From the NCBI GenBank assembly GCA_951394045.1, contig OX595996.1, forward strand, positions 1,054,001 to 1,118,000: a stretch of 64,000 bases of DNA, given 5' to 3'. The DNA comes from Nitzschia sp. DOCU1. Lineage: Eukaryota; Bacillariophyta; Bacillariophyceae; Bacillariales; Bacillariaceae. Of this stretch, positions 53,425-63,316 are shown one piece after another. Under the pieces are notes generated by a model that saw only the letters and a program-made list of their open reading frames with translations, ran no database searches and had not been told where the DNA came from. Position 1 is the first letter of the stretch. The number at the start of each line of letters is the position of its first letter. A program made the translations under genes and the position numbers.

Positions 53425-56400
53425 TCACGATGTGCGAGGGGAAAATGGGTGAAGGAGTCGTATATTTACGCGTTGCTTAACGCGGCTGTCACGAGCAATG
53501 GTTACGTTGCCATTGGAATGCACGTGGGTGATTGTAAATGGGCCATCGTATGGGCGATTGTGTTTCGCTGTTTTGCGTCGTCGGTACAGTACTTGGTCAC
53601 CGACTCGGTAATCGTGGTATTTTCATTTTTTGTTCTCTCGTGTGTTGTTGTCATTGATTAATTTTTGCTTTTGTCGTCTGATGTCGTCCCAGTTGGCTTC
53701 GAATGATCTCTCCATGATCATGTCGCGCCCAAAAACGAGTTCAGCCGGCGTGGCTTTAGTAGTGGTGTGGTATGTGCTGCGAATGGCGAACGCAACGGCG
53801 GCGAGGTAGCCAGACCAGGGATCAAGGGGGTCCATATTGCGGACTTGGAGGTCGAAGGTGCGTAACATGTTATGCAGTGTGAGGTGAACGCATTCGACGA
53901 CACTGTTGGACTGAGGGTTTCTGCTTGTCGCTGGCTTTGCTTTTATTCCGTAGCTGTCAAGCAGTTCCTGGAATTCTTTCCCAGTGAATTCTCCGCCTTG
54001 ATCGAAGGTAATGTAAGTAGGTCGAGGGTATCGGCATAGCCATTGCCTGTCGAGAGCCAACACAACTGTCTCACTTTCTTTGTTTGGTATTTCGCATATC
54101 TCGAACCATGATGTTGCGGGGTCGATCATGGTCAGAGCCAATAGTTCGTGGACGTGTCCCTTGCCGTCTTGAACTTTGTAAGGACCGATTAGGTCGACAC
54201 ATAATTTTCTCCATGGCACGTACTCTGCTTTTTTTGCGGGTAAGTGGCCATACTTTGTCGTTTTTGTTTTCAAACGTTGGCATTCCTCACAATTCTTTGT
54301 GTGTCGGCGGACGTCCCGACGAACGTTTTTCCATGTGAAGCTGCGGCGGATTGTTTGCTCTGTCCGGTCCGTCCCCGGATGGTTTGTGTGGTACCATTCA
54401 ATTAGTGGTCGCCGCAGTGTTTCAGGTACGGGAATTTTGTCGTCTTTGAAGATGATACGGTGCTTTCCCTTGTTTCTCACCGTGTAATTACTCTTCGTTT
54501 CTAGTTTTTGCAGCAACTCGGCGTCTTTCCATTGGTGAGCGGCGATGACGTCGTAGCGGATGGGCACCACTTGTTCCAAGGTGACTTCTGCCGATGCTTG
54601 CTTTGTCTTCTGTCGCTTACTCGGCCTTTCTTTTTCTTTTTTCTTCAATTGCTCGAAAAAGGTTCTGGCTTTCTCCGTAAGCTTTCTTTCTCATCGAGTT
54701 TGGATAGCATGTAAGGTCGGCGCAGCCACGGAGACCTCGGGCTCGTCCGACGAATTGGTGTTATCGCGCGCGTTGCCTCCTCGGCCTTCGGCATCCTTAG
54801 CCGGTATCAGCGTCATCCGACTCAGTGCGTCGGCGACGATATTCGCCTTCCCTTTGATATAGTGGATGGCGGGTCCAAACTCTTCGACGTACATCCGCCA
54901 GCGATGAACGCGGTCGGAAGTGAAACTTTCAAAGGTAAGGTTTTTGTGGTCGGTGTAAATTTCGATTTCGTATCCTAACAGGATGCTTCTAAACTCCCGA
55001 AGGGTTTCGACGATGCTGAGCAGCTCCCGCTCGGTTGTCGTGTATTTTTGCTGCGCTTCCGTGAGCTTTCTGCTGTAGAAGGCGATTGGTTTGCCGTCCT
55101 GCATGATCACCGCGCCGAGCTGATAGTCGCTCGCGTCGGTATAGATCACGAACTTCTTCGAGAAGTCGGGATAGGCTAAGATCACGTCTCGCGCGATCGC
55201 TTCTTTCATGGCGTTGAAGGCAGCTGTATGTTTTGGCAGCCATTCAAACTTTTTAGATTTACTTGAGGTAAGTTCGGCCAATGGCGCAAGAATGTGCGAC
55301 CGATGGCGCCACATGTCGCGATAAAAATTCACCATGCCGATGAACCGTCTCAACTGTTTTCTGTTCTCCGGTACAGCGATGTCCATTATTCCTTTTATTT
55401 TCTTTTTGACTGGCGTGATGCCTTGTCGCGTCAGCCAGAAGCCTAAGTATTCGATTTGGTCCGCGAAGAAGGTACTCTTTGCGGCATTGACTTTCAGTCC
55501 TGCCTTTTTGAGCCGTCTCAACACGGTCTCCAAATCTCGTAAGTGGGCTTCGAACGTGTCTCGTCCGATCAGTAATAGATCGTCGAGGTAGGTGCAAACA
55601 AAGTGTTCTAACCCTTGCATCAATTGCATCATTTTAGATTGAAAGATATCGGATGATGATGAGACGCCCATGGGTAGCCGTTGGTAGGCGTACTTGCCCC
55701 ATGATGGCGTGATGATAGTGCACATTTCTTGTACTTTCGGGGTAAGTCAGACTGTGTAGTAGCCCATGTTGAGATCCAGCGACGTCGCAAATTGGAATCC
55801 TTCCAAATTGTGGAGGATGTCGGCGATCGTCGGTGGAGGTGTATGCTTTCGCAAGAGTTTCTCGTTGAGTTTGCGGAAATCACTCACGAAGCGTACTGTT
55901 CCATTCTTTTTAGGAATGATGAACGTTGGGTAGGCGTGCCGGCTATTTTCGGCGCGTCTTAGAACGCCTAGTTCTTCGAGGCGATCGATCTCCTTTTTGA
56001 GAGTCGCTCGATGAATGTGGGGTACGGCGAAAGCCGATTTCGCGTGGTAAGGTTCGTCGTGTCCGCGCTTCACTAGGAAGTCAGCCGGGTCACATTCGAA
56101 GTCGCCAAGTGTTCCGTCGAACAATGGCTCATATTTCTTCAGTAGCTTCAATAGAGCTTTCTTCTGTTTAGCATCCAAGGTTTTTATCTTAGATACTATG
56201 TCGTCTAGGTCCGCCTTTTCGTACTTGGCGTCCAGAATCTTTTGAGCGCGCTTAGCCGTCTCTCTTACTGGCTTGCTTGCTTCTTTATCGTCCGTATCGT
56301 TCATCGCGTGGACGTGGTTGATGTCTTTGGGTTCTTCGAGCTCTTCCACTGTCATCATAGGTGCAACAGCATCGTCCCATTCGATCGTTTTGTTTGAGTA

Positions 56401-57288
56401 CTTGATGTCGATGCCCATCTCCTCGAGAAAGTCGGCACCGATGAGCACTTGGTATGTCGAGTCCAGCTCCGAGTCGTCTATGTAGAACGTCCATCGGGCG
56501 GTCTTGGCAGTCGAGAGTTCTGGTAACATTATGTCGACTGCTACCAGATGATTCGATGTGAATGTGCCTTGTTTGGTGTCGAAGGCGATGGGTCTGCATT
56601 TTCTCCAGTACCGTCTCGGGACAAGAGAGGCATTGATAAAGCTACTCGATGAGCTCGAGTCTAGTAACGCATTGGCACTAGCTGGGTCCATCCGGTGGTC
56701 CTCCGGTAGTATGCTGACTGTGAGGGCCACTTTTCTGCGCCTCTTCGTCGTTTTTATCCGTCCTGGTTGGATCGGGTTGGCGTATCGTGTGTGCCGTCGG
56801 CTTATGGCGTAACAGCGCTCATGTTCCAAGACTTGGGGTAAAAAATTTTCTTTTAGGGCGCTGAAATACTTGTAGTACGAGGATTCAGAATCGTCACTAG
56901 AATAGTTAGACTCACTATTTGAGTCGCTAGTACGGTTTTTCTTGTGGGCTGGGTTACGGCGTTTCTTAGCGCGTCCCGCCGATCGTTTGTGGTTAGACGA
57001 ACGAGTCAAGTTCGAACTCTCGCTTACCTCATCGTCTTCGTGATCCTTTTCCTCGATGTCGTGCCTGTGCCTGCCACGGTCACGGTGAATTTTTCCGTCT
57101 TTATTATTATATTTGTTTCCGCCCTCAACGCGCTGCTTCTTTTCGCGTCGGGTGTTGTAACCACAGTCAGAGGTATTATGATTGTCCATCTTGCAGATGT
57201 GACACCATTTACCTTTGCGACTATTATCAGAGTCGCGGTCCTGCCGGGTTCTTTTCTTTTCCGGGTGGCCGCTTCCAGAATCCTTGGG
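53425..57288 (-). pseudogene. pol region (protease, RT, RNase H, integrase) with three internal TGA codons
   Basis: Same frame as gag. In order: zinc knuckle CX2CX4HX4C at 57204-57163, protease site LLDSSSSSSF (DSS in place of DTG/DSG), and RT (YPTFIIPKKNGTVRFVSDFRKL; active site YLDD at 55590-55579). RNase H follows (IYTDASDYQLGAV, TERELLSIVETL, YTDHKNL), then integrase with HHCC zinc site (HTNHPGTDRT...CEECQRLK) and DDE core (LCVDLIGPY, FDQGGEFTG, NPQSNSVVECVH). The integrase C-terminal beta domain continues past TGA 53623. The internal TGAs fall in RT (after GYYTV), in the RNase H-integrase linker, and before the integrase C-terminal domain. Annotated as broken unless TGA is read through. 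Confidence 0.88.
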
Positions 57289-58026
57289 TCACGACGGAAA
57301 TCTGTTTCGATCGCGTCGCTCTTTTTGTTCCATGCGTCGGAACCGTTTCTTCAGGTCGTTGACCGGGATTTGCTTCGGGTCCGCCCCGTTGGAGGTCAAC
57401 TTGTCATACCAAGCTTGGGGTGCTGAACGCAGAATCAGTTTGCGGTATGCCTCCTCGGAGAGCGTGGGTTGGTCCTGTTCGGCGATCTGGTTTCCTTCGG
57501 CGTCCAGATCAAGGGGGAAATATTTCAAGTCGGCAATCATCCGGTCGATTTCCGAGATGAATTGGTTGAAGGTCGCGCTTGCCGGCTTCCTCAGGGTCTC
57601 AAGGTAATCCACTTGGTCGGACCTTGGGGTGTCGCCGTTAAAGATATCGGCCTTGAGGTCCGCTAGGGTTGCCTCGAAGGCTGCATCATCGTCGTAGATG
57701 TACTCGTCTTTGTACCGCTCGAAGTCGTCCAGTGCTTTCCCAGACAAGCAACTGGCGGTCACTCCGAACTTGCTTGGGCCATTACCACATGGCTTGCGAA
57801 GGAAAACATCTCGCAATCGGGCCTCGAATTGGCACCAGAAGCGGGCGTTGTCGTTGCCGTACTCGCCATCGTATACGGTGACTTTTTTCTCATGGGTCCC
57901 TCCGTTCGGGTTGGCTGGCTCGTCCCTCAACTCGAACTTGACCGTAGGACCTTTCAGAGTCTTGCGCTTGCCATTGAAGTTGGTGCGCATCACTATGCTT
58001 GGGATCGAAAGTTGGTTGGGGGCCAT
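57289..58026 (-). CDS. gag capsid-like protein
   Basis: 245 residues from ATG 58026, only 49 bp inside the 5' LTR. A helical retrotransposon-gag domain is visible (ARFWCQFEARLRDVFLR, LETLRKPASATFNQFISEID, LSEEAYRKLILRSAP), ending in a basic tail (RRMEQKERRDRNRFPS). The frame stops at TGA 57289 and continues in register into the zinc knuckle and pol, the layout used by stop-codon-readthrough retroelements. Confidence 0.85.
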   Translation of the reverse strand: MAPNQLSIPSIVMRTNFNGKRKTLKGPTVKFELRDEPANPNGGTHEKKVTVYDGEYGNDNARFWCQFEARLRDVFLRKPCGNGPSKFGVTASCLSGKALDDFERYKDEYIYDDDAAFEATLADLKADIFNGDTPRSDQVDYLETLRKPASATFNQFISEIDRMIADLKYFPLDLDAEGNQIAEQDQPTLSEEAYRKLILRSAPQAWYDKLTSNGADPKQIPVNDLKKRFRRMEQKERRDRNRFPS

Positions 58027-58075
58027 GGTGGGCAACAAAGAAGGTTTCGAAAGAAATCCGTGCGTGAATTCACGG

Positions 58076-58258
58076 TGCACTACGCTAGCGATGAAAAGTA
58101 GATATAGGTGAAAATAATAAATCTATTGTAAAGGTAGATCTATCGAGCTCTTCTAGCTGGACGGATCTTTCCATAGATATCGGCATTGGGTCGCCACGTC
58201 AGGGGCGACGAATGTTGAATCGTGCGTCCAGTCCCGAGGGGACAGCGGGCGTATTGCA
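58076..58258 (-). repeat. LTR (5' LTR of the element)
   Basis: 183 bp, same as the left LTR. The sequence just inside it (coding strand CCGTGAATTCACG) is not TGG-led, so no ordinary tRNA primer site is apparent. Confidence 0.93.
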
Positions 58259-58263
58259 TGAGT
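58259..58263. repeat. target-site duplication, right copy
   Basis: TGAGT, matching 53215-53219. Confidence 0.9.
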
Positions 58264-58800
58264 AATCGGCTTGACTCGCAAATTGCTCAATGCAGGAGTC
58301 GGCGCCAATCATCTCCTCGGACAGCCTCAGAAAAAGTGAGATGGAGTCGGGTCCGAGGCCCGCCATGACCTTCGTTCATTTAATATGCAACGGCGTTGGT
58401 TCCCTTAGGGCAATTCCACATCGATTGGCGTGGGTACTTGCATCGGGTAATCCTACCTACCTACAGTGCGAACATTGTTCAGGACAAGAAACGGCGCCAA
58501 ACATCTCTAGGGCGGCCGTAACTACGCCATGCAATTGAGTCGAGGTCGAGGGGTGCCATGATAGTATTCCCCACTCAATATGCAACAGGATTGGGACCTG
58601 CGCTTGTGAAGAGTAATCAGCTTGCCAATGTGCACATTAGCACGCAAACTGCTCAAAACAGATACATGCGCCAATCATCTCTATAGTGCAGGACGGGGGC
58701 CTCAAAAGCGGATTGTTGATTCAAGCGGATGGTTGATTCTCGCAATGGGCAATCTCCGTCCACATTGCAAGAATCATTACCGAGCATGTAATGGTGATGA
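58264..58800. repeat. tandem ~200-bp repeat array, right part
   Basis: Rest of unit 3 (arm CAGGAGTCGGCGCCAAT at 58293-58309, GATGGAGTCGGG, CGCCATGA), then more diverged units at about 58400-58575 and 58576-58800. These share ATTGGCG, CGGCGCCAA, GTCGAGG..TGCCATGATA, ATATGCAAC, GTGCACATTAGCACGCAAA and CATCTCTA. Similarity fades to the right. Confidence 0.75.
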
Positions 58801-60561
58801 ACAGGCCAGATTTGTGATGATCATCGCAGGCCTTGCACGGTTCAACCTGTCACTACTCTACTACTGTAGCATCCGCGCTCTCGACCTCTCCCATCTTCGA
58901 CGGGAGAGTGATGCGTCAGTGACGCTTCGCGTTTTACCATATCTTTTGTGCAGGCGAAGCGAAAGGGAGATCCTTTCATCGGCGTCTGTCTATCGTGGCC
59001 ACCATGGACCGACCGTCCGCATCTTTTGTTTTGCGGAGCAGTACACTATTGCGTAGGTTCTACACAGCGTAGATGCTGTGTATACATTGTACCAGGATGA
59101 CTCGAATGACTTCTTTTTTCTGGACGACCCATGCGATTCACGACTACCGATGTGCGTACCAGGTAGACCCCTACAGTACTAATAGCTACCATGAAAGCAT
59201 CGTCAAACTACATGAGCTCAGAACTCCATAGGCTGTGCCACTTTACTTTTTCCATTCTCGCCTAGCTTTTATCGATACTAGTAGTTATAATAGAGCATCT
59301 CTACATTCTGCTTTCCGTTCGTTTCTGCAGAAAGTCGCCCTAATAGCCCATGACCTCTTCTGTGCCTGCCCCCAAGTCAAAGTCCCAGCACTCGTTAAAT
59401 CCTCATTCTATGTTGGCACCAATGGCATCGAATTTGTCTCCTTCCGAGGGATCAGGGGTCATGAACACCGTCTATTGTAGATGGTAGCAGTCAATTCATG
59501 CTGTAGCCATCAAATACACGTTCACCATAATTCTTGTTGTGTAGTCACAGCGCCGTGCTTCAGCCCCTGCCTCCCTTTTCTCAATCCAGAGCAAAGAGCA
59601 CTCCTCAGTACCCACACAGTATGAGTAAAAGTATAGCAGCCCGTGGGCTTCAAAGTTTCTGAACCCATCTGAGTCGGGACAGGCCAAAATCCCTGGTCGT
59701 CCACCCACTGCCAGTCCTACTGCGATGAGAGCCGACGCTGGGTTGTCAAGAATTGTAGCAAACAGCTTCGCGTTGACCCCTAGATCAGGCAAAATATATT
59801 CCCCAGCATGAGGCATGTAGTGTGAGCCTCGAATAGAAAGCACTCAGGCCGATAACTTTCTGGATAGAAGCCACAACCATCTCTTCAACAACATTGAAAG
59901 GCAGTGCTTCCGCCCCCAGTGCCTTGGATTGCTTGATGAATGCCTCGGCAAATTCTTCCTTTCAGCAATTGCCATGAAAGGATATTCCACCACAAATACA
60001 CACAATCTGCACATGATTTTGTGACCAGACAAGTTGTCGCCTGGTTGTAGAACTTCACACTCCGTTATTTCTGGTCCTTGACGGTTGTTGTGTTATTGGA
60101 ATAGCCAAATGACCCATTGTAGCGATAAAGCGTGGTATGGGGACATGTATTCTTCTGTTGTTGATTTCTGTTACATGGTGGGTGATTCCAAATTACATGA
60201 GTAGGCCTCGAAATCAACCGTTGTTGACTTGGAAGGATGTGCAAGTTGTTTTGCCAAGAGCTCCACTGAACCGAGTGTGTGATGATGAAGATGAAAGGGG
60301 AAGAGGATGCTCGAGGGTCATTGTTTGCTTCCCGTTGTGCTGCTGCTTGCTTCGCCGTGGATGCACGAGGATTTGATTTGAAAAAAATTGGTGCGCCCTG
60401 TTTCTGGTACTGATGTTACACAGCTTCTACAGGGCGAATTTTGTGTAGACTTGTGTAGAAAAATGTACTTGCTCCGCAAAACTGAGGATGGCGGACGGTC
60501 CATGATACCGAACTGTATGATACCAGGTATGCCAAACTCCAGCGTCCCCCCTGTAATAATA
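58801..60561. other. long region without a supported gene
   Basis: About 1.75 kb. Minus-strand stretches at 59496-60030 read as protein-like pieces in two frames (GAEALPFNVVEEMVVASIQKV, and NPASALIAVGLAVGGRPGIL) separated by a frameshift and stop, so a decayed gene of unknown type is possible. Nothing else is recognised. Confidence 0.5.
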
Positions 60562-61384
60562 TCCCAACACTTTTTTAAAAGTTCCCAACGTGCGGAACTT
60601 AACGTACAATCGTGTACCGGCGCTACGGAAAAAAGTTAAGTTCCCAATCGGGGGAACTTAACTGCCTCACCCCTGAAGTAACGACCAACGGTAATTTATG
60701 GTGGACTGCACGCCGAGTCCGGGCACCATTGGATCCATCATCGGCACGAAACGCTGTCCACACGACCCATACATTCATTTGACAACAACAACAACTACTA
60801 CTGGCACCGACCCTCCGTCCTGCTCAAAGCAACAAGGGGTGGGACGGTTTGGGTAAATGCTGGCGGCATGTGGAGAGATAAGTTCGCCTGCACATAGGGC
60901 CTGCTGCAAACTTTTCTCATGGCAACACCGCCCCTAGAGTAACAACCTAAAAAGTATTTTCAAGAACAACCAAGTATTTTTCGTCCAATTTAGTTATTTC
61001 TAGCCAGCCATCCTTGAATGCCCTTGTTGTCATCTGGGATACTATCCAGAGGGATGGGATTCAAAGGTCTTGTTGTGCTCGAGGCATGATAGAGAGATGG
61101 CTGGGTGAATGAGGGTCGTCTCTGCGCGAAAAATGAAAATTGTGCAAAGTCAAGCGCCAATTTCTCAGCATTGCTCATCTGGAAACCGGGATTTCTCAAT
61201 GCAACTTTCTCCAAACAGTGTCGATGAATGGAGTGGAATCATTGAATTGGGAATGTGGAATGTTTGCCAGCTAAAAAGAGATGATTTGAACAAGTACAGT
61301 TAAGTTCCACGCTTTTTAATGCATTCGACTAAAATTGGTTTGAGTCGTTAAGTTCCGCACATGGAACTTAAAAAAGTGTTGGGA
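60562..61384. mobile_element. non-autonomous DNA transposon (MITE) with TA target site
   Basis: 823 bp. The left end 60562-60604 and the reverse complement of 61346-61384 match over about 40 bp (TCCCAACACTTTTTTAA... then GTGCGGAACTTAACG) with a few changes. Both ends are flanked directly by TA (60560-60561 and 61385-61386), the Tc1/mariner-type target duplication. Internal palindromes repeat the terminal AAGTTCC word, for example GTTAAGTTCCC at 60635-60645 with its exact complement at 60652-60662. No transposase is encoded. Confidence 0.8.
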
Positions 61385-61457
61385 TATGGTAGTTGGCAAG
61401 ATCAGATATGCCCCCAAAGCACTCGTAGTGCATTTTGGAAGAATGATCTTCCAATAA

Positions 61458-62819
61458 ATGATGAGGTTCTCACTTTTCGCGAAATACCTTACCGGGTCAA
61501 AGGAGCGTCCTTATCAGGATCCACCAGAACATTTACCCAATTGTCTGCTGCAAAACCAACCCTCCATTTGTTACAGAGACGAGAGACCTTCAAGCACTCT
61601 TGGAATCCCATTTGGCGGATCAAAACACAGTGAAACGAGCACTCAACCTCAACCGCACCCCCATCGCCGGTCTCCTCACCAGAATCATCACGAGAAGAAG
61701 AAAATGACGATGGACTACGGAAATCAAATGAGGAGCTTGAGGAGCAGGAAGAGATGGAACCTCCTAGTAGAATTGAAAAAGCAACAGCAAGCTGTGGCTC
61801 AAGCACTAGTAGAATTGAACAAACAACAGCAAGCTTTGGTTCAAGCAGAGGCAGAAAACAAGCGACTGAAGGAAGAACTGCATCGTCAAAAAGTCAGCCT
61901 TGACTCGGTTTTCAATGACTTGGAAGAATCAAAAGCTACGATCATTAAACTCCGAAACGAACGCTTGGAAAATCAATTTGGACTCCAATCGGAGCAGCTA
62001 ATGAAGGAAGGAGGGCAGGCCGAGCTTATTGCTCCTGTCGTTGGAAAAGCAGCCTACCAATCTGGTGGAGGATTCTTTTCAAGTCTTGCCAGTGATAGGA
62101 GCAGTGCAATGCAACGAAAAATATACAGCCTCGAGAGAGACAATCTTGAGCTGAAATTGGAACTTGTACGCCTTCAGGCTCAATACCGTGAAGAAACCTA
62201 TCTGAACCACAAAGCCATGGAAGCAGCCCTTGCTGAAGATCATACCACTGTTGCTACAGTTAGAATGGACGGCTCTGTCTATTCATCATCGTACCTACAC
62301 GACAGTGACAGCTCCATATCCAGCGGGGAACTTTCCCCAGAAAACGGTGACAAGAGCCTTTCTTGGTCTGATGTTCTCCAAAGAATCAAGGAATACAAGG
62401 ACAGGAAAGCTTCCTTGACGAGGGGTGAGGGGATAGCTGGTGTGCAGACTGGTGATGCCGCCACCGTTCGACAGGCACTACGCATCGGTTCTCTACGAAG
62501 CAGCCTCCCACGTGGTTCGCTTATGACAGATTCAGGAGACGACCGACCAACAGCCCTCCGTGGTAGCGGATTGTCTTCACCACCTCATCGTATCCAGAGC
62601 CTTTGGTCTGTGGCAATCAGTGCAGGGGCATCCGTACAACAGACCGAAACTGCACCGGCGCCATCCCATGTCCCTCGCCGTATCCAAAGCTTCCAGCCAG
62701 CACATGCTGACAAACCTCAAGTAAATCTTCACGATTTAGCAGAGCAAGAGCCATCAAGACCGCCTCTCTTCGGGAGATCACAGAGTACTGTCCGAAGAAT
62801 GGGATGGTGGGGCAAGTAG
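61458..62819 (+). CDS. coiled-coil protein, unknown function
   Basis: Single open frame of 453 residues from ATG 61458, 72 bp from the end of the MITE. The first 80 residues are low quality, and the real start may be the ATG of MTMDYGNQ further in. Residues about 95-200 form a coiled coil (ALVELNKQQQALVQAEAENK, LKEELHRQK, LEESKATIIKLRNERLEN) with a 14-residue repeat encoded by two 42-bp tandem units at 61765-61848. A second coil follows (KIYSLERDNLELKLELVRLQ). The C-terminal half is Ser/Arg/Pro-rich and disordered, ending RSQSTVRRMGWWGK. No family is recognised; a cytoskeletal or scaffold role is only a guess. Confidence 0.68.
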   Translation: MMRFSLFAKYLTGSKERPYQDPPEHLPNCLLQNQPSICYRDERPSSTLGIPFGGSKHSETSTQPQPHPHRRSPHQNHHEKKKMTMDYGNQMRSLRSRKRWNLLVELKKQQQAVAQALVELNKQQQALVQAEAENKRLKEELHRQKVSLDSVFNDLEESKATIIKLRNERLENQFGLQSEQLMKEGGQAELIAPVVGKAAYQSGGGFFSSLASDRSSAMQRKIYSLERDNLELKLELVRLQAQYREETYLNHKAMEAALAEDHTTVATVRMDGSVYSSSYLHDSDSSISSGELSPENGDKSLSWSDVLQRIKEYKDRKASLTRGEGIAGVQTGDAATVRQALRIGSLRSSLPRGSLMTDSGDDRPTALRGSGLSSPPHRIQSLWSVAISAGASVQQTETAPAPSHVPRRIQSFQPAHADKPQVNLHDLAEQEPSRPPLFGRSQSTVRRMGWWGK

Positions 62820-62860
62820 GGGCCGACTGGACGCCAACCAACCTTCAAATGCATTTCTTA

Positions 62861-63316
62861 TTAGAACAATAATTTCAAGGCATTGCCTTGTAAGAATAAT
62901 AAGCAAATATAACCAGGAAACGTGCTCAGCCACAGCGGCTTATTCATTCCAACTTCGTTCACTCCGAATTTGAGAATCAGTCCAAAATACAATGCCCTTA
63001 GCCCAACATATGTCCAAGCTACCATTACACACACGTTCATGGCCGCGCTGTCGTCCATTTGATTTGTGGTAGCCAACGCCCAAAGAGGCCCCATAAATAC
63101 CGGATACCATTCCAAAAAGTTTGCCGTCAAACGATCTGCCGGACGCATATCTAGCGATTCGTACCGATTGAACTTCTTGCCTTGCGCCTTGGCCTTGCTC
63201 AACAAACGTCGTTTGGTGATTAATCCATTGATAAACGTCATGGTGTACAGCATAGAGTAGACTGCTGTAATACGCGCAGCATTCATGATGGACGGGGATA
63301 CGTCTCGTAGACTCAT
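62861..63316 (-). CDS. MAPEG-family membrane protein
   Basis: Single exon, 151 residues from ATG 63316 (MSLRDVSPSIMNAARI). Four hydrophobic segments (ITAVYSMLYTMTFINGLI; LEWYPVFMGPLWALAT; NVCVMVAWTYVGLRALYFGL; PLWLSTFPGYICLLFLQG) match the MAPEG fold. The RPADRLTANFLEWYPVF segment corresponds to the family's conserved Arg/Asn/Glu loop. Members include microsomal glutathione transferases and leukotriene synthases; many protist members are uncharacterised. Likely ER or outer plastid membranes. Confidence 0.82.
   Translation of the reverse strand: MSLRDVSPSIMNAARITAVYSMLYTMTFINGLITKRRLLSKAKAQGKKFNRYESLDMRPADRLTANFLEWYPVFMGPLWALATTNQMDDSAAMNVCVMVAWTYVGLRALYFGLILKFGVNEVGMNKPLWLSTFPGYICLLFLQGNALKLLF

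Larger units (their letters stand above)
53220..58258 (-). mobile_element. complete Ty3/gypsy LTR retrotransposon
   Basis: 5,039 bp on the minus strand, bounded by two 183-bp LTRs beginning TG and ending CA, with 5-bp duplication TGAGT. Domain order is gag, zinc knuckle, protease, reverse transcriptase, RNase H, integrase, which is the Ty3/gypsy order. One frame runs from 58026 to 53425 without frameshift or TAA/TAG, but with TGA at 57289, 55747, 54691 and 53623 before the final TGA at 53425. Inserted inside repeat unit 3 of the tandem array. The matching LTRs suggest recent insertion. Confidence 0.95.

Noticed and set aside
53220..58258. Retroelement considered as Ty1/copia (common in diatoms)
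   Set aside because: Integrase lies after RNase H and the RT motifs (YLDD) and gag fit Ty3/gypsy.
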